The notes under the pieces: model-generated
Databases searched by the model: none
The model's input: only the letters and a program-made list of their open reading frames with translations
What the model was told of the DNA's origin: nothing
Shown: positions 16,159-25,111 of the stretch, piece by piece
Layout: every line of letters begins with the position of its first letter
Position numbering within the stretch: the stretch's first letter is position 1
Program-made: the position numbers and the translations under genes
Origin: an uncultured Duncaniella sp.
Lineage (GTDB): Bacteria > Bacteroidota > Bacteroidia > Bacteroidales > Muribaculaceae
Assembly: GCA_910577335.1 (NCBI GenBank)
Contig: CAJTMJ010000014.1
Span: forward strand, 18,815 to 82,814
Direction of reading: 5' to 3'
Length of the DNA stretch: 64,000 nt

Positions 16159-18060
16159 TCAATCTTTTTCAATATAAGTGTAGCCGTATAGACCCGAACG
16201 ATATTTGCTCAGGAACTCACGACCTTCCTCGGGTGTGATGCTGCCGGCTTTCATTGAAGCTGTAACCCATGCCTCAACGTTGCGCACAAGTTTCTTGGGA
16301 TTGAACTGAACGTAATCGAGCACATCAGCCACAGTCTCACCGTCAATTATGCGGTCAATTTCATAACTATCCTTATAGACGGAAATATGGACGGCATTAG
16401 TGTCACCGAATAGGTTATGCATATCGCCAAGTATCTCCTGATAAGCGCCCACGAGGAACACGCCAAGGTAATAAGGCTCGCCGGGCTTCACAGGATGCAC
16501 GGGAAGTGATGCGGCAGTGCCTCCATGAAGGGAGATGAAGTTGGCAATCTTACCGTCGCTATCGCAGGTTATGTCCTGAAGCGTACATGTCTTTGTCGGT
16601 TTCTCGTCAAGACGGGAGAGAGGAATTATCGGGAATACCTGATCTATAGCCCAAGAGTCGGGGAGCGACTGGAAAAGGGAGAAATTACAGAAGTATTTAT
16701 CGGGCACCATTTTTGCCACCTTGCGCAACTCTTCGGGAGCATGCTTCATGCCGTTGGCAATGTCGCCGACCTCACGTGCCACTGACCAGAAAAGTTCCTC
16801 AATCTGCGCACGTGTCCTCAAATCGAGCATTCCGAGGCTAAAGAGGTCGAGCGCTTCCTCACGGATTTGCAAGGCGTCATGCCAGCTCTCCAAAAGGCTT
16901 TGCTGATTAAGCTTGTCCCAGATGTCATAAAGTTCTTTGGCAAGTTCATGGTCAGACTCAGAGATCTCCTTCGAATCCTTCCATATAGGCATCTGTGTGG
17001 TCTCAAGTACTTCAAACACGAGCACTGAGTGATGGGCTGTGAGCGACCTTCCGCTCTCATTTATAATATTGGGCTGTTTGAGGTTGTTTTTCTCACACGC
17101 ATCCACTATTGCCGACACGGCGTCGTTGGCATACTCCTGAATCGAATAGTTCATAGAGCTTCCGGAAGCAGAATTACGTGTGCCGTCATAATCGACACCC
17201 AAACCGCCACCTATATCCATGAATTCGAGGTCGAAGCCCATGTTGCACAGCTGGACATAGAACTGAGTAGCCTCACGTATGGCTGTCTTGATATGGCGAA
17301 TCTTGGTGATCTGGCTACCGATATGGAAGTGAATCAGCTTCAGGCAGTGCTTCATCTTGTTTCTTTCGAGGAAGTCAAGAGCCTCAAGGAGTTCCGAAGA
17401 GTTAAGTCCGAATTTCGACTGATCACCACCGCTGGTTTCCCATTTACCCGAACCGGAAGAAGCCAATTTAATACGTATACCGACATTGGGGTCTATCCCT
17501 ATGCGCTTGGCCACCTCAAGGGTTATCTTCAGTTCATTAAGCTTTTCTACAACTATATAGATATGGCGTCCCATCTTTTGAGCAAGCAATGCAAGCTCAA
17601 TGTAGGTCTGATCCTTGTAGCCGTTACATATTATAAGGGCATTTTCCTTTATGTTTGTAGCCAATACGGCATGTAGCTCAGGCTTGGAACCAGCTTCAAG
17701 ACCGATGTTGAATTTTTCGCCGTGTGTCACGATCTCCTCCACCACCGGTCGCATCTGGTTCACCTTGATGGGATAAATAATGTAATTCTTCGCTTTGTAA
17801 TTGTACTGCTCGGCAGCCACAGCGAAACATTTTGAAATCTTCTCCACACGGTTGTCGAGAATGTCAGGGAAACGCAACAGCACGGGCGAAGTTATATCCC
17901 TCACCTGCAGCTCATCCATCACTTCACGCAGGTCAACCGAGGCATACCCCTCGCGCGGAGTCACCACAACATTTCCTTTCTCGTTGATGGAGAAATACTT
18001 GCGTCCCCATCCATGAATATTATACAGCTCGGCGCTGTCTTCTATTCGCCATTTTCTCAT
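16159..18060 (-). CDS. speA: Biosynthetic arginine decarboxylase
   Basis: 633 aa, the normal length for SpeA. This PLP enzyme turns arginine into agmatine, the first step of the plant/bacterial route to putrescine and spermidine. The PLP lysine is in IIYPIKVNQMRPV (Lys99). The fold-III barrel includes HFHIGSQI and FMDIGGGLGVDYDGT, which bind the cofactor phosphate, and the C-terminal beta domain includes VFLVGAYQEILGDMHNLFG. It is divergent from the TPR lipoprotein gene. The 264-bp spacer holds a good promoter and two direct repeats in the speA leader, hinting at regulation. Confidence 0.97.
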   Translation of the reverse strand: MRKWRIEDSAELYNIHGWGRKYFSINEKGNVVVTPREGYASVDLREVMDELQVRDITSPVLLRFPDILDNRVEKISKCFAVAAEQYNYKAKNYIIYPIKVNQMRPVVEEIVTHGEKFNIGLEAGSKPELHAVLATNIKENALIICNGYKDQTYIELALLAQKMGRHIYIVVEKLNELKITLEVAKRIGIDPNVGIRIKLASSGSGKWETSGGDQSKFGLNSSELLEALDFLERNKMKHCLKLIHFHIGSQITKIRHIKTAIREATQFYVQLCNMGFDLEFMDIGGGLGVDYDGTRNSASGSSMNYSIQEYANDAVSAIVDACEKNNLKQPNIINESGRSLTAHHSVLVFEVLETTQMPIWKDSKEISESDHELAKELYDIWDKLNQQSLLESWHDALQIREEALDLFSLGMLDLRTRAQIEELFWSVAREVGDIANGMKHAPEELRKVAKMVPDKYFCNFSLFQSLPDSWAIDQVFPIIPLSRLDEKPTKTCTLQDITCDSDGKIANFISLHGGTAASLPVHPVKPGEPYYLGVFLVGAYQEILGDMHNLFGDTNAVHISVYKDSYEIDRIIDGETVADVLDYVQFNPKKLVRNVEAWVTASMKAGSITPEEGREFLSKYRSGLYGYTYIEKD

Positions 18061-18118
18061 CAGCTGATTCTTTTATATAAATCTTACAGATTAATTTAGA
18101 AGAGTTACTCACTCTGAA

Positions 18119-18149
18119 TATCGTATACAGATTTTGGACTATCGTATAC
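18119..18149. promoter_or_regulatory. two TATCGTATAC direct repeats, 21 bp apart
   Basis: TATCGTATAC occurs at 18119-18128 and 18140-18149. The start-to-start distance of 21 bp is two helical turns, so both boxes face the same side. They lie between the speA -7 element and the speA start codon, within the leader. An operator is inferred; no regulator is known. Confidence 0.5.
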
Positions 18150-18173
18150 TATGTATTAAACAACTAAGTCCAA

Positions 18174-18205
18174 CAAAAGTACAACTAATCCGTCAAAACT
18201 CCCAA
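18174..18205 (-). promoter_or_regulatory. speA promoter
   Basis: Minus strand: TTG (18205-18203), a 21-bp spacer, then TACTTTTG (18181-18174). This would give a leader of about 105-110 nt containing the two TATCGTATAC boxes. Confidence 0.6.
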
Positions 18206-18240
18206 TTTTCCTTAAATTATTTGCCTTTATCATCGGATTA

Positions 18241-18273
18241 TTTTGGTATAATCAATGGAAGGTTGTAACTTTG
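18241..18273 (+). promoter_or_regulatory. promoter of the OmpA/TPR lipoprotein gene
   Basis: TTTTG (18241-18245), a 20-bp spacer, then TAACTTTG (18266-18273): one of the best matches to the Bacteroidota consensus in the window. The leader is about 45 nt. Confidence 0.75.
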
Positions 18274-18324
18274 CCAATAAATATACCTTTCATTCACGTT
18301 TTTATACATCTCATTATTTATCCT

Positions 18325-20010
18325 ATGGACAAGAAACTCGGATTATCCATCCTGCTCGGCTCAACGCTGATGCTTACCGGATGTGGGAAAAAGATGAATC
18401 AGTTCGCTGCTGATTACTTCACCACCAACCCTAACCCACTTGAAGTTGTGGGACAGAACGTACCTGCCACAGTCACCGGTCGTATCCCTGCCAAGTTCTT
18501 CCAGAAGAACGCCACAGTGACTGTCACCCCTTACTTAACTTACAACAACACTGAAAAAGCAGCCGCTCCCATGACCTTCCAAGGCGAAAAGGTGCGTGGC
18601 AACAATCAGGTCATCTCATACGAGAACGGCGGTACTGTAACCATCCCCGTGAACTATGTTTACGAACCTGAAATGCAGCGTTCAGAACTCTATCTCGGCT
18701 TCACTGTTGACCAGAAAGGCAAACAGTATGTGCTTCCCCGTGTGAAAGTAGCTGACGGCATCATCGCAACTGCAGCTCTCGCTGACGCAGCAACCGTGGA
18801 ACCCGCAACCGCTAACGACAAGTTCCAGCGCATCATCAACGAAAAATACTCAGCTGACATCCACTTCCTCATCAATCAGGCAAACCTCCGCAAGAGCGAG
18901 CTTGAAAGCGACGAAGTGCTTCGCCTCAACCGCGACATCAAGGCTGCTTCAGGTGACGAATCTCGTCAGATCGAAGAGATCAACATCAAGTCATACGCTT
19001 CACCTGACGGTTCACTTGACTTCAACACCCGTCTTGCCGAGAATCGTGAAACCAACACCACAAAGTATCTCGAAAAGCAGCTCAAGAAGGACAATGTGAC
19101 TGAATTCGGCGAACTTACCGCTAACTTCACTCCTGAAGACTGGGAAGGCTTCCAGAAGCTCGTTGCCGCAAGCAACATTCAGGACAAGAATCTTATCCTC
19201 AGCGTTCTTTCAATGTACAAAGATCCCGAAGAACGTGAACGTGAAATCCGCAACCTTTCAAGCGTATTCGATCAGCTCGCTGACGAAATCCTTCCTCAGC
19301 TCCGCTACTCTCGCATCACTGCCAGCATCAACGTAATCGGCAAGAGCGACGAAGAAATCGTAGCTGCTTACAACACTGACCCCTCAACTCTCACAGTTGA
19401 CGAACTTCTCTATGCTGCAACTCTTACTGACGACCTCAACCGTAAGAAAGCTATCTATACCAGCGCAACTCGCCTCTTCCCCAACGATTACCGCGGCTTC
19501 AACAACCTCGGTAAGGTTGAATATCAGCAGGGCGACTTCGACGCAGCTATGGCAAGCTTCAAGAAAGCAGCTCGTCTCCAGCCTTCAGCTCCCGAATCAC
19601 AGATGAACCAAGGTCTCGTTGCTCTCGTGAACAACGACTTCCGCGCTGCCAACACCGCATTCGGCAAGGCTGGCGGTCTTGAAGGTCTCGGCTCAGCTCT
19701 CGGTGTTTATTACCTCGAACAGGGCGATGTAAAGGCTGCTGCCAAGGCATTCGGCAACGACAAGAGCAACAACGCTGCTCTTGCTCAGATCCTCAACAAG
19801 GATTACAGCAAGGCTAAATCAACTCTTGCAGCAATCAACGCTCCCGACGCTACCACTTACTACCTCATGGCAGTACTTGGCGCTCGCACAGGCAACGACC
19901 AGATGGTTACTTCTAACCTCCGTCAGGCTATCAAGCTCGATCCCAAGATGTCACGCCGTGCAGCTTCTGACCTCGAATTCTCTCGTGTAAATCTCTCAGG
20001 CGTTCTCTAA
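18325..20010 (+). CDS. Outer-membrane-type lipoprotein with OmpA-like and TPR domains
   Basis: 561 aa from ATG 18325. An upstream in-frame TTG at 18271 overlaps the promoter and is rejected. The lipoprotein signal ends LTGC at about residue 20. Residues 30-170 are beta-rich with no domain recognised. Residues about 170-345 contain an OmpA-C-like part: INIKSYASPDGSLDFNTRLAENRE resembles the peptidoglycan-binding SYASPEG pattern. TPR-like repeats fill about 365-540 (LGKVEYQQGDFDAAMASFKKAARLQP). Codon choice is strongly biased to C-ending codons compared with neighbours, like susD and fabF, so high expression is likely. A role as a cell-wall-anchoring envelope protein is inferred. Confidence 0.8.
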   Translation: MDKKLGLSILLGSTLMLTGCGKKMNQFAADYFTTNPNPLEVVGQNVPATVTGRIPAKFFQKNATVTVTPYLTYNNTEKAAAPMTFQGEKVRGNNQVISYENGGTVTIPVNYVYEPEMQRSELYLGFTVDQKGKQYVLPRVKVADGIIATAALADAATVEPATANDKFQRIINEKYSADIHFLINQANLRKSELESDEVLRLNRDIKAASGDESRQIEEINIKSYASPDGSLDFNTRLAENRETNTTKYLEKQLKKDNVTEFGELTANFTPEDWEGFQKLVAASNIQDKNLILSVLSMYKDPEEREREIRNLSSVFDQLADEILPQLRYSRITASINVIGKSDEEIVAAYNTDPSTLTVDELLYAATLTDDLNRKKAIYTSATRLFPNDYRGFNNLGKVEYQQGDFDAAMASFKKAARLQPSAPESQMNQGLVALVNNDFRAANTAFGKAGGLEGLGSALGVYYLEQGDVKAAAKAFGNDKSNNAALAQILNKDYSKAKSTLAAINAPDATTYYLMAVLGARTGNDQMVTSNLRQAIKLDPKMSRRAASDLEFSRVNLSGVL

Positions 20011-20047
20011 TCAGAACTTTTTAGAGCATTTATCTGACTCATAACCA

Positions 20048-20084
20048 CTGTCCCCGGAATCATTAAACCAGATTCCGGGGACAG
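20048..20084 (+). terminator. strong terminator
   Basis: CTGTCCCCGGAATC (20048-20061), a 9-base loop, and its perfect complement (20071-20084), followed by CTGTTTTATAT. It ends the lipoprotein gene. Confidence 0.9.
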
Positions 20085-20130
20085 CTGTTTTATATATAAT
20101 CACGTTACAACTCACATCATATATACGGCC

Positions 20131-20814
20131 ATGATAGATGCCAAAATAAAAAAGAGGGTGTTGGAGGCAATCAACTGGATTATAATCGTCCTGTCGATAC
20201 TGCTTATCACTTTTATATCCATCGACACGTTCAACAATATCGATTTCCTCGAAAATCCACGCTACATGGGTTTTCAGCTATGGGTGTGCATAATATTCCT
20301 CTTGGCATTCATCATAGAGCTGGCGATGAGCGATGACAAGTGGAAATACATACGTGGCAACTGGGCATTTTTCCTTCTCTCCATCCCCTACCTCAACCTG
20401 TTTAACCAGTTAGGGATTGAGTTGGACCCTACCCAAATGTTCTATGTTCGATTCATCCCCTTGGCGAGAGGGGTCATGGCGATGGTGATAGTAGTAAGTG
20501 CCATATCAAGTTATAAAATCACATCATTCCTCTGCTCCTATTTGGTAATATTATGTGCGTTTATCTATCTCGGAAGCCTGATATTCCTCTACAAGGAGCA
20601 TGAGGTCAATCCCATGGTCAATGATTTCGGCTCGGCATTATGGTGGGCATGTATGAACGCCACCACACTCGGATGCCCCATAGATCCGGTCACAGTGACC
20701 GGAAAGATAATCGGCTGTGTCGTCTCCGTAAGCGGCATCATCATGTTCCCGCTCTTCACCGTCTATTTCACCTCCCTCATACGCCGCTACCGCCAGAAAA
20801 ACCAGATACCCTGA
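20131..20814 (+). CDS. Six-helix ion-channel-like protein with non-standard pore filter
   Basis: 227 aa membrane protein. Six hydrophobic segments can be placed at about 14-32 (S1), 48-65 (S2), 77-93 (S3), 110-128 (S4 position, but with few charges), 133-152 (S5) and 188-212 (S6). A pore-helix-like segment reads FGSALWWACMNATTLGCPID. In potassium channels this part would be ALWWAxxTMTTVGYGD; here TxGYG is replaced by TLGCP, so potassium selectivity should not be assumed. It may be a non-selective cation channel or pore, or a channel-fold sensor. Expressed alone, starting 120 bp after the previous gene. Confidence 0.75.
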   Translation: MIDAKIKKRVLEAINWIIIVLSILLITFISIDTFNNIDFLENPRYMGFQLWVCIIFLLAFIIELAMSDDKWKYIRGNWAFFLLSIPYLNLFNQLGIELDPTQMFYVRFIPLARGVMAMVIVVSAISSYKITSFLCSYLVILCAFIYLGSLIFLYKEHEVNPMVNDFGSALWWACMNATTLGCPIDPVTVTGKIIGCVVSVSGIIMFPLFTVYFTSLIRRYRQKNQIP

Positions 20815-20931
20815 CCATTTCCAACACCTAAAAGCTTAATACTACCCATACATACTTATTTTATCATGCCGTGCTGGGTGTCTTTGAACAATCCGTGCGG
20901 TATTTTTGTCTAAAATTTTATTTGCGGCAAG

Positions 20932-20962
20932 TTGGGGGCATGAATTAAAAATCGTAACTTTG
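20932..20962 (+). promoter_or_regulatory. cysE promoter
   Basis: TTG (20932-20934), a 20-bp spacer, then TAACTTTG (20955-20962). The leader is about 52 nt. Nothing else was seen in this 205-bp gap. Confidence 0.72.
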
Positions 20963-21019
20963 CATCGTGAATAAATTTGAGGGTATAACTCACACTCTCA
21001 TTCACAAAAACATGAAATT

Positions 21020-21943
21020 ATGGAACAGACACCGACCATCCAACAACGCGTCGATGAGGTGATAGGTCGCCTCGGCAGTCTTGACGACATGCGCCATATA
21101 TGTCCGTCCCGCAAAGGGGAGGGAGAACCGTTATTGTCAAACGAGTCTGTAAGACGTATTGTGGAGCTATCACGGCAGCTGATGTTTCCGGGATTCTACG
21201 ACGAGTCAGCGGAAAGTTATTCGGTGTTACGTTCTATCATGACCATTGACTGCAGGGAGCTACTGACGTTGTTGCATCAACAAATCACTGCAGGACTTTG
21301 CTTTGACAGCGAATATTGCGAATCGGATGTTGCCACGCTGAGTCGTGACGCAAAAGAGACCGCCGTAAAATTTATTGAAGCCTTACCTTCCATACGCCAT
21401 CTTCTCGACGCAGATATCGATGCCACCTATCTCGGTGACCCGGCAGCTGTGTCAACCCACGAAGTGATAGCTTGCTATCCCGGAGTGCGCGCCACTATGA
21501 GCTACCGCATAGCTCACGAGCTTCAGCGGCTAAACGTACCCATAGTTCCACGCATGATCACGGAGCAAGCCCATTCGGAAACGGGAATAGATATCCATCC
21601 GGGAGCCACCATCGGTGAGGGGTTCGTGATAGACCACGGAACCGGTGTGGTGATCGGTGCGACTGCTATTCTTGGTAAAAATGTGAAGCTATACCAAGGT
21701 GTCACTCTCGGAGCTAAAAGTTTCGTGACGGACGACCTGAACAATCCTGTAAAGGGAATACCGCGTCACCCTATAATCGGTGACAATGTAGTGATATATT
21801 CCAATTCCACTATCCTTGGCAGAATCTCCATTGGCGACAATGCCGTAATAGGTGGTAACCTCTGGGTGACACGTGATGTCGCTCCCGGAGAAAAATTAAT
21901 CCAAGCCAAAGCCGATAATTTCAGATCGGTAGTGGACAATTGA
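21020..21943 (+). CDS. cysE: Serine O-acetyltransferase
   Basis: 307 aa. It makes O-acetylserine from serine and acetyl-CoA, the entry to cysteine synthesis. An alpha-helical N-terminal domain (1-150) is followed by a left-handed beta-helix with hexapeptide repeats: ETGIDIHPGATIGEGFVIDH, GTGVVIGATAILG, YQGVTLGA, then IIGDNVVIYSNSTILG. The catalytic His is probably that of IDHGTGVVIG. The layout matches the EpsC-type enzymes of Bacteroidota. The last codons (GAC AAT TGA) merge into the TCAATTG repeat tract that follows. Confidence 0.93.
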   Translation: MEQTPTIQQRVDEVIGRLGSLDDMRHICPSRKGEGEPLLSNESVRRIVELSRQLMFPGFYDESAESYSVLRSIMTIDCRELLTLLHQQITAGLCFDSEYCESDVATLSRDAKETAVKFIEALPSIRHLLDADIDATYLGDPAAVSTHEVIACYPGVRATMSYRIAHELQRLNVPIVPRMITEQAHSETGIDIHPGATIGEGFVIDHGTGVVIGATAILGKNVKLYQGVTLGAKSFVTDDLNNPVKGIPRHPIIGDNVVIYSNSTILGRISIGDNAVIGGNLWVTRDVAPGEKLIQAKADNFRSVVDN

Positions 21944-22085
21944 AAATTGGCAATTGACAATGGACAGTTATTCAATTGAATTTGGGATTAGGAAAAGTAA
22001 AAATAAAAAAATTGTCAATTGTAAATTGTCAAATATCAATTGTAAATTGAATTGTCAATTCTCAATTGTCAATTGTCAATTGAAA
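21937..22085. repeat. TCAATTG-type short repeat tract after cysE
   Basis: A second tract of near-palindromic 7-bp units (CAATTGA / TCAATTG), densest at 22014-22082. It begins at the cysE stop codon and ends 4-5 bp before the start of the next gene, filling the whole gap. Same family as 4589-4799. Confidence 0.85.
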
Positions 22086-22089
22086 CAAT

Positions 22090-23673
22090 ATGGAACATCA
22101 ATTTGAAATGGTTGCCAAGACTCTGAAAGGTCTTGAGGAAGTACTCGCCGAAGAGTTGCGCCAACTTGGCGCAGTCAATGTGGAGCCGGGATGCCGCATG
22201 GTCTCCTTCGAAGGGGATCTTGCCATGATGTACCGGGCAAACCTGTGTTGCCGCACCGCTTTGTGCATCCTGCGCCCTATCTACAAATTTATAGCCAAAG
22301 ACCCCGACAGCCTTTATGAGATGGTTAAGGAGTATGACTGGTCAAGCATTATGACTCTTGACAAAACATTCTCTATCGACACCACCTCCCACTCGTCGGA
22401 GTTCACCCACTCACGCTTTGTGACTTACCGTGTGAAGGACGCTATCGTTGACTATTTCAAAGACCGTTTCGGTCCCGACAAACGCCCCGGCGTACGTCTT
22501 AATGACGCTGATGTCATGATAAACGTGCATATCGACGGCGACCGCATCACCATATCGCTCAATTCATCGGGCGAATCGCTGCATCGCCGCGGATGGCGTG
22601 TGGCTCAGACCGAAGCGCCTATCAATGAGGTTCTGGCTGCCGGCATAATACTAAAAAGCGGCTGGAAGGGAGAATCGCCATTGGTTGACCCGATGTGCGG
22701 TTCAGGCACATTCCTCATCGAGGCTGCCATGATAGCAGCAAACATCAAGCCCGGCAGCTTCCGCAAAAATTTCGCATTCGAAAACTGGCATGACTATGAC
22801 AGCGAGCTGTTTGAGAAAGTCCTCAACGAGGATTCCGAACGCCGCGAAGTGCCTTTCAAAATATATGGAGCTGACATCTCGCCCAAAGCTGTCGCCATAG
22901 CCGAGCGCAATATCCTCTCGGCAGGTGTTGACGAATATATCAACCTCCGCATCAAGCCTCTCCAGCAATGGGACGCTGCCCCCGCCGACGGTGTGCCCGG
23001 AGTGTTGATCACCAATCCACCTTACGGCGAACGCATAAATGTGGAAGATATGGAGTCGCTCTACAAGCTTATCGGCAACAAGCTTAAGCGAGTGTTCCTC
23101 GGCTATCACGGCTGGGTAATATCATCGAACGTGGATTATCTCGCCCACATCGGACTCACACCCTCGCTTAAAGAGCAATTGCAGAACGGAGGTCTTGACT
23201 GTGAGCTTCGTGAATATATCATTTTCGAAGGTACCAAGAGTGAATTCCGCCGTGAAGGTGGTAAGCTCAAAGGTGACCGTCCCGTGAAAGAAGAGCGCAA
23301 GCCTCGTGGACGCAAAAGCGATGAAGAGTGGAAAAAAGATGCCCGCAAACGTGGAATGGGTGGCAAAGAAGCCACTAAAGACATGAAACGCACGGAGAAG
23401 AAGAAGCCTAACAAGCTTGAAGATCTCTACCGTCCGAAGAAGGGTGGCTATGCCCGTGACGAAGAGCGTCGCCGCAAATTCAAGGAGGAGACAGCCGCAC
23501 AGAGCGAGGCAGAAGAGATGCTGTCGCGCCGCCGCAACGCACATGCGTTAAAATCGCTCGGAGAATCGCCCAAGATGCCGTCAATCCCGACACCTGAAGG
23601 ACCGTTTATGCGCACACGCCGTCGCTGGAAACGTCCCGACACAAACAACTCATCAGAAAACAACCAAGATTAA
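22090..23673 (+). CDS. THUMP-domain class I RNA methyltransferase (RlmL type)
   Basis: 527 aa. An N-terminal THUMP RNA-binding domain (about 1-160) is followed by a Rossmann methyltransferase of the RlmL/YcbY kind, with the SAM site around VDPMCGSGTFLIEAAMIA (about 198-215) and the catalytic NPPYGER (about 312-318). This matches enzymes that make m2G in 23S rRNA. Residues about 390-527 are an unusual lysine- and arginine-rich tail (KPRGRKSDEEWKKDARKRGM and similar), probably disordered and RNA-binding. It leads a run of closely spaced genes (purD 24 bp downstream). Confidence 0.9.
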   Translation: MEHQFEMVAKTLKGLEEVLAEELRQLGAVNVEPGCRMVSFEGDLAMMYRANLCCRTALCILRPIYKFIAKDPDSLYEMVKEYDWSSIMTLDKTFSIDTTSHSSEFTHSRFVTYRVKDAIVDYFKDRFGPDKRPGVRLNDADVMINVHIDGDRITISLNSSGESLHRRGWRVAQTEAPINEVLAAGIILKSGWKGESPLVDPMCGSGTFLIEAAMIAANIKPGSFRKNFAFENWHDYDSELFEKVLNEDSERREVPFKIYGADISPKAVAIAERNILSAGVDEYINLRIKPLQQWDAAPADGVPGVLITNPPYGERINVEDMESLYKLIGNKLKRVFLGYHGWVISSNVDYLAHIGLTPSLKEQLQNGGLDCELREYIIFEGTKSEFRREGGKLKGDRPVKEERKPRGRKSDEEWKKDARKRGMGGKEATKDMKRTEKKKPNKLEDLYRPKKGGYARDEERRRKFKEETAAQSEAEEMLSRRRNAHALKSLGESPKMPSIPTPEGPFMRTRRRWKRPDTNNSSENNQD

Positions 23674-23697
23674 CCATAACTCAACAAATACCACGCC

Positions 23698-25083
23698 ATG
23701 TCTATACAGCAAAACCTCAATACATTACGTCATCCTGTGAGCAACCAGCCTGAAAAGAGCCCGTTTAATGCCGGTGAGACCTTGCAGGAGCAGACTTCGA
23801 AACTCAATGTGCTTCTCCTCGGCTCAGGAGGTCGCGAATGTGCCCTCGCATGGAAGATGGCACAAAGCCCTCGCATGGAAAAACTCTTTATCGCTCCCGG
23901 CAACGGAGGCACAGGAGCCTACGGAACCAATGTGGCAATTTCGCCGCTCGATTTCCCCGCCATTGAGAAATTCGCCATCGATAACGCCATCGATATGATT
24001 GTGGTAGGCAATGAGGACCCGCTTGTTGCCGGCATATATGACTACTTTGAAGGACGTGAGGGCGCACCCCTCATTGTGGGACCTTCAAAAGCCGGAGCGG
24101 CTCTCGAAGGGAGCAAGGATTTCGCAAAGCAATTCATGGTGCGCCATTCCATCCCTACAGCCCGCTACCGCAGCTTCACAGCCGACAACCTTGAGGAAGG
24201 ATATGCTTTCCTTGAGCAGCTTAAAGCTCCCTACGTGCTGAAAGCCGACGGACTTGCCGCCGGTAAGGGTGTGTTGATCATCGACTCGCTTCAGGAAGCC
24301 AAAGACTCACTCAAAGAGATGCTCGGCGGAATGTTCGGCAAATCATCTGCCACTGTGGTTATCGAGGAGTTCCTGAGCGGCATAGAATGTTCAGTGTTCG
24401 TGCTTACCGACGGAAACGGCGGTTACAGAATACTCCCCGTGGCTAAGGACTACAAACGAATCGGCGAAGGTGACACCGGACCAAACACCGGCGGCATGGG
24501 CGCAGTCAGCCCCGTGGTGTTCGCCGACAAGGAATTCATGAAAAAGGTGGAGGAACGCATCATCCTCCCCACTGTCAACGGACTTGTGGAGGAAGGTATC
24601 ACTTACCGCGGCTTCATATTCCTCGGACTTATAAATGTTGACGGCGAACCTATGGTGATTGAATACAATGTGCGCATGGGCGACCCCGAAACCGAAGTGG
24701 TGATGCTGCGCATCGCTTCCGACCTACTCCCGCTCCTTGAAGCCGCTGCCATGGGCAATCTTTCCACCATGCCTCTTGTGGAGGATCCCCGTTATGCCAC
24801 CACTGTGATGGTGGTTTCCGGCGGTTATCCCGGAAGCTACTCCAAGGGTAAAGTCATAACAGGCACAGAAGATGTGAAGGATGCCATACTGTTCCACGCA
24901 GGCACCAAGCTTGGAGAAAACGGCGAACTGCTCACCTCCGGCGGACGAGTGATAGCTTGTAGCGCATACGGAGACACTATAGGCCAAGCGCTTGCCAACA
25001 GTTATGCGGCAGCCAACACAGTGGATTTTGACGGCAAATATTTCCGCCGTGACATAGGAGCCGATCTTAAGGAACTGATGTGA
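23698..25083 (+). CDS. purD: Phosphoribosylamine-glycine ligase
   Basis: 461 aa. GAR synthetase, the second step of purine synthesis; it joins glycine to phosphoribosylamine with ATP. The usual start LNVLLLGSGGRECALAWKMA appears only at about residue 36. The 36 residues before it (MSIQQNLNTLRHPVSNQPEK and onward) are extra, and no closer in-frame ATG exists. ATP-grasp motifs include VLKADGLAAGKGV (about 180-192) and the metal-binding EYNVRMGDPETE (about 322-333). Second gene of the rlmL-like operon. Confidence 0.96.
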   Translation: MSIQQNLNTLRHPVSNQPEKSPFNAGETLQEQTSKLNVLLLGSGGRECALAWKMAQSPRMEKLFIAPGNGGTGAYGTNVAISPLDFPAIEKFAIDNAIDMIVVGNEDPLVAGIYDYFEGREGAPLIVGPSKAGAALEGSKDFAKQFMVRHSIPTARYRSFTADNLEEGYAFLEQLKAPYVLKADGLAAGKGVLIIDSLQEAKDSLKEMLGGMFGKSSATVVIEEFLSGIECSVFVLTDGNGGYRILPVAKDYKRIGEGDTGPNTGGMGAVSPVVFADKEFMKKVEERIILPTVNGLVEEGITYRGFIFLGLINVDGEPMVIEYNVRMGDPETEVVMLRIASDLLPLLEAAAMGNLSTMPLVEDPRYATTVMVVSGGYPGSYSKGKVITGTEDVKDAILFHAGTKLGENGELLTSGGRVIACSAYGDTIGQALANSYAAANTVDFDGKYFRRDIGADLKELM

Positions 25084-25111
25084 TGCCGAGGTCATCAACA
25101 AACACACACTC

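Noticed and set aside
17029..17676. A 215-codon open frame on the plus strand inside speA
   Set aside because: Antisense to a highly conserved gene; the composition is the mirror of its codons.
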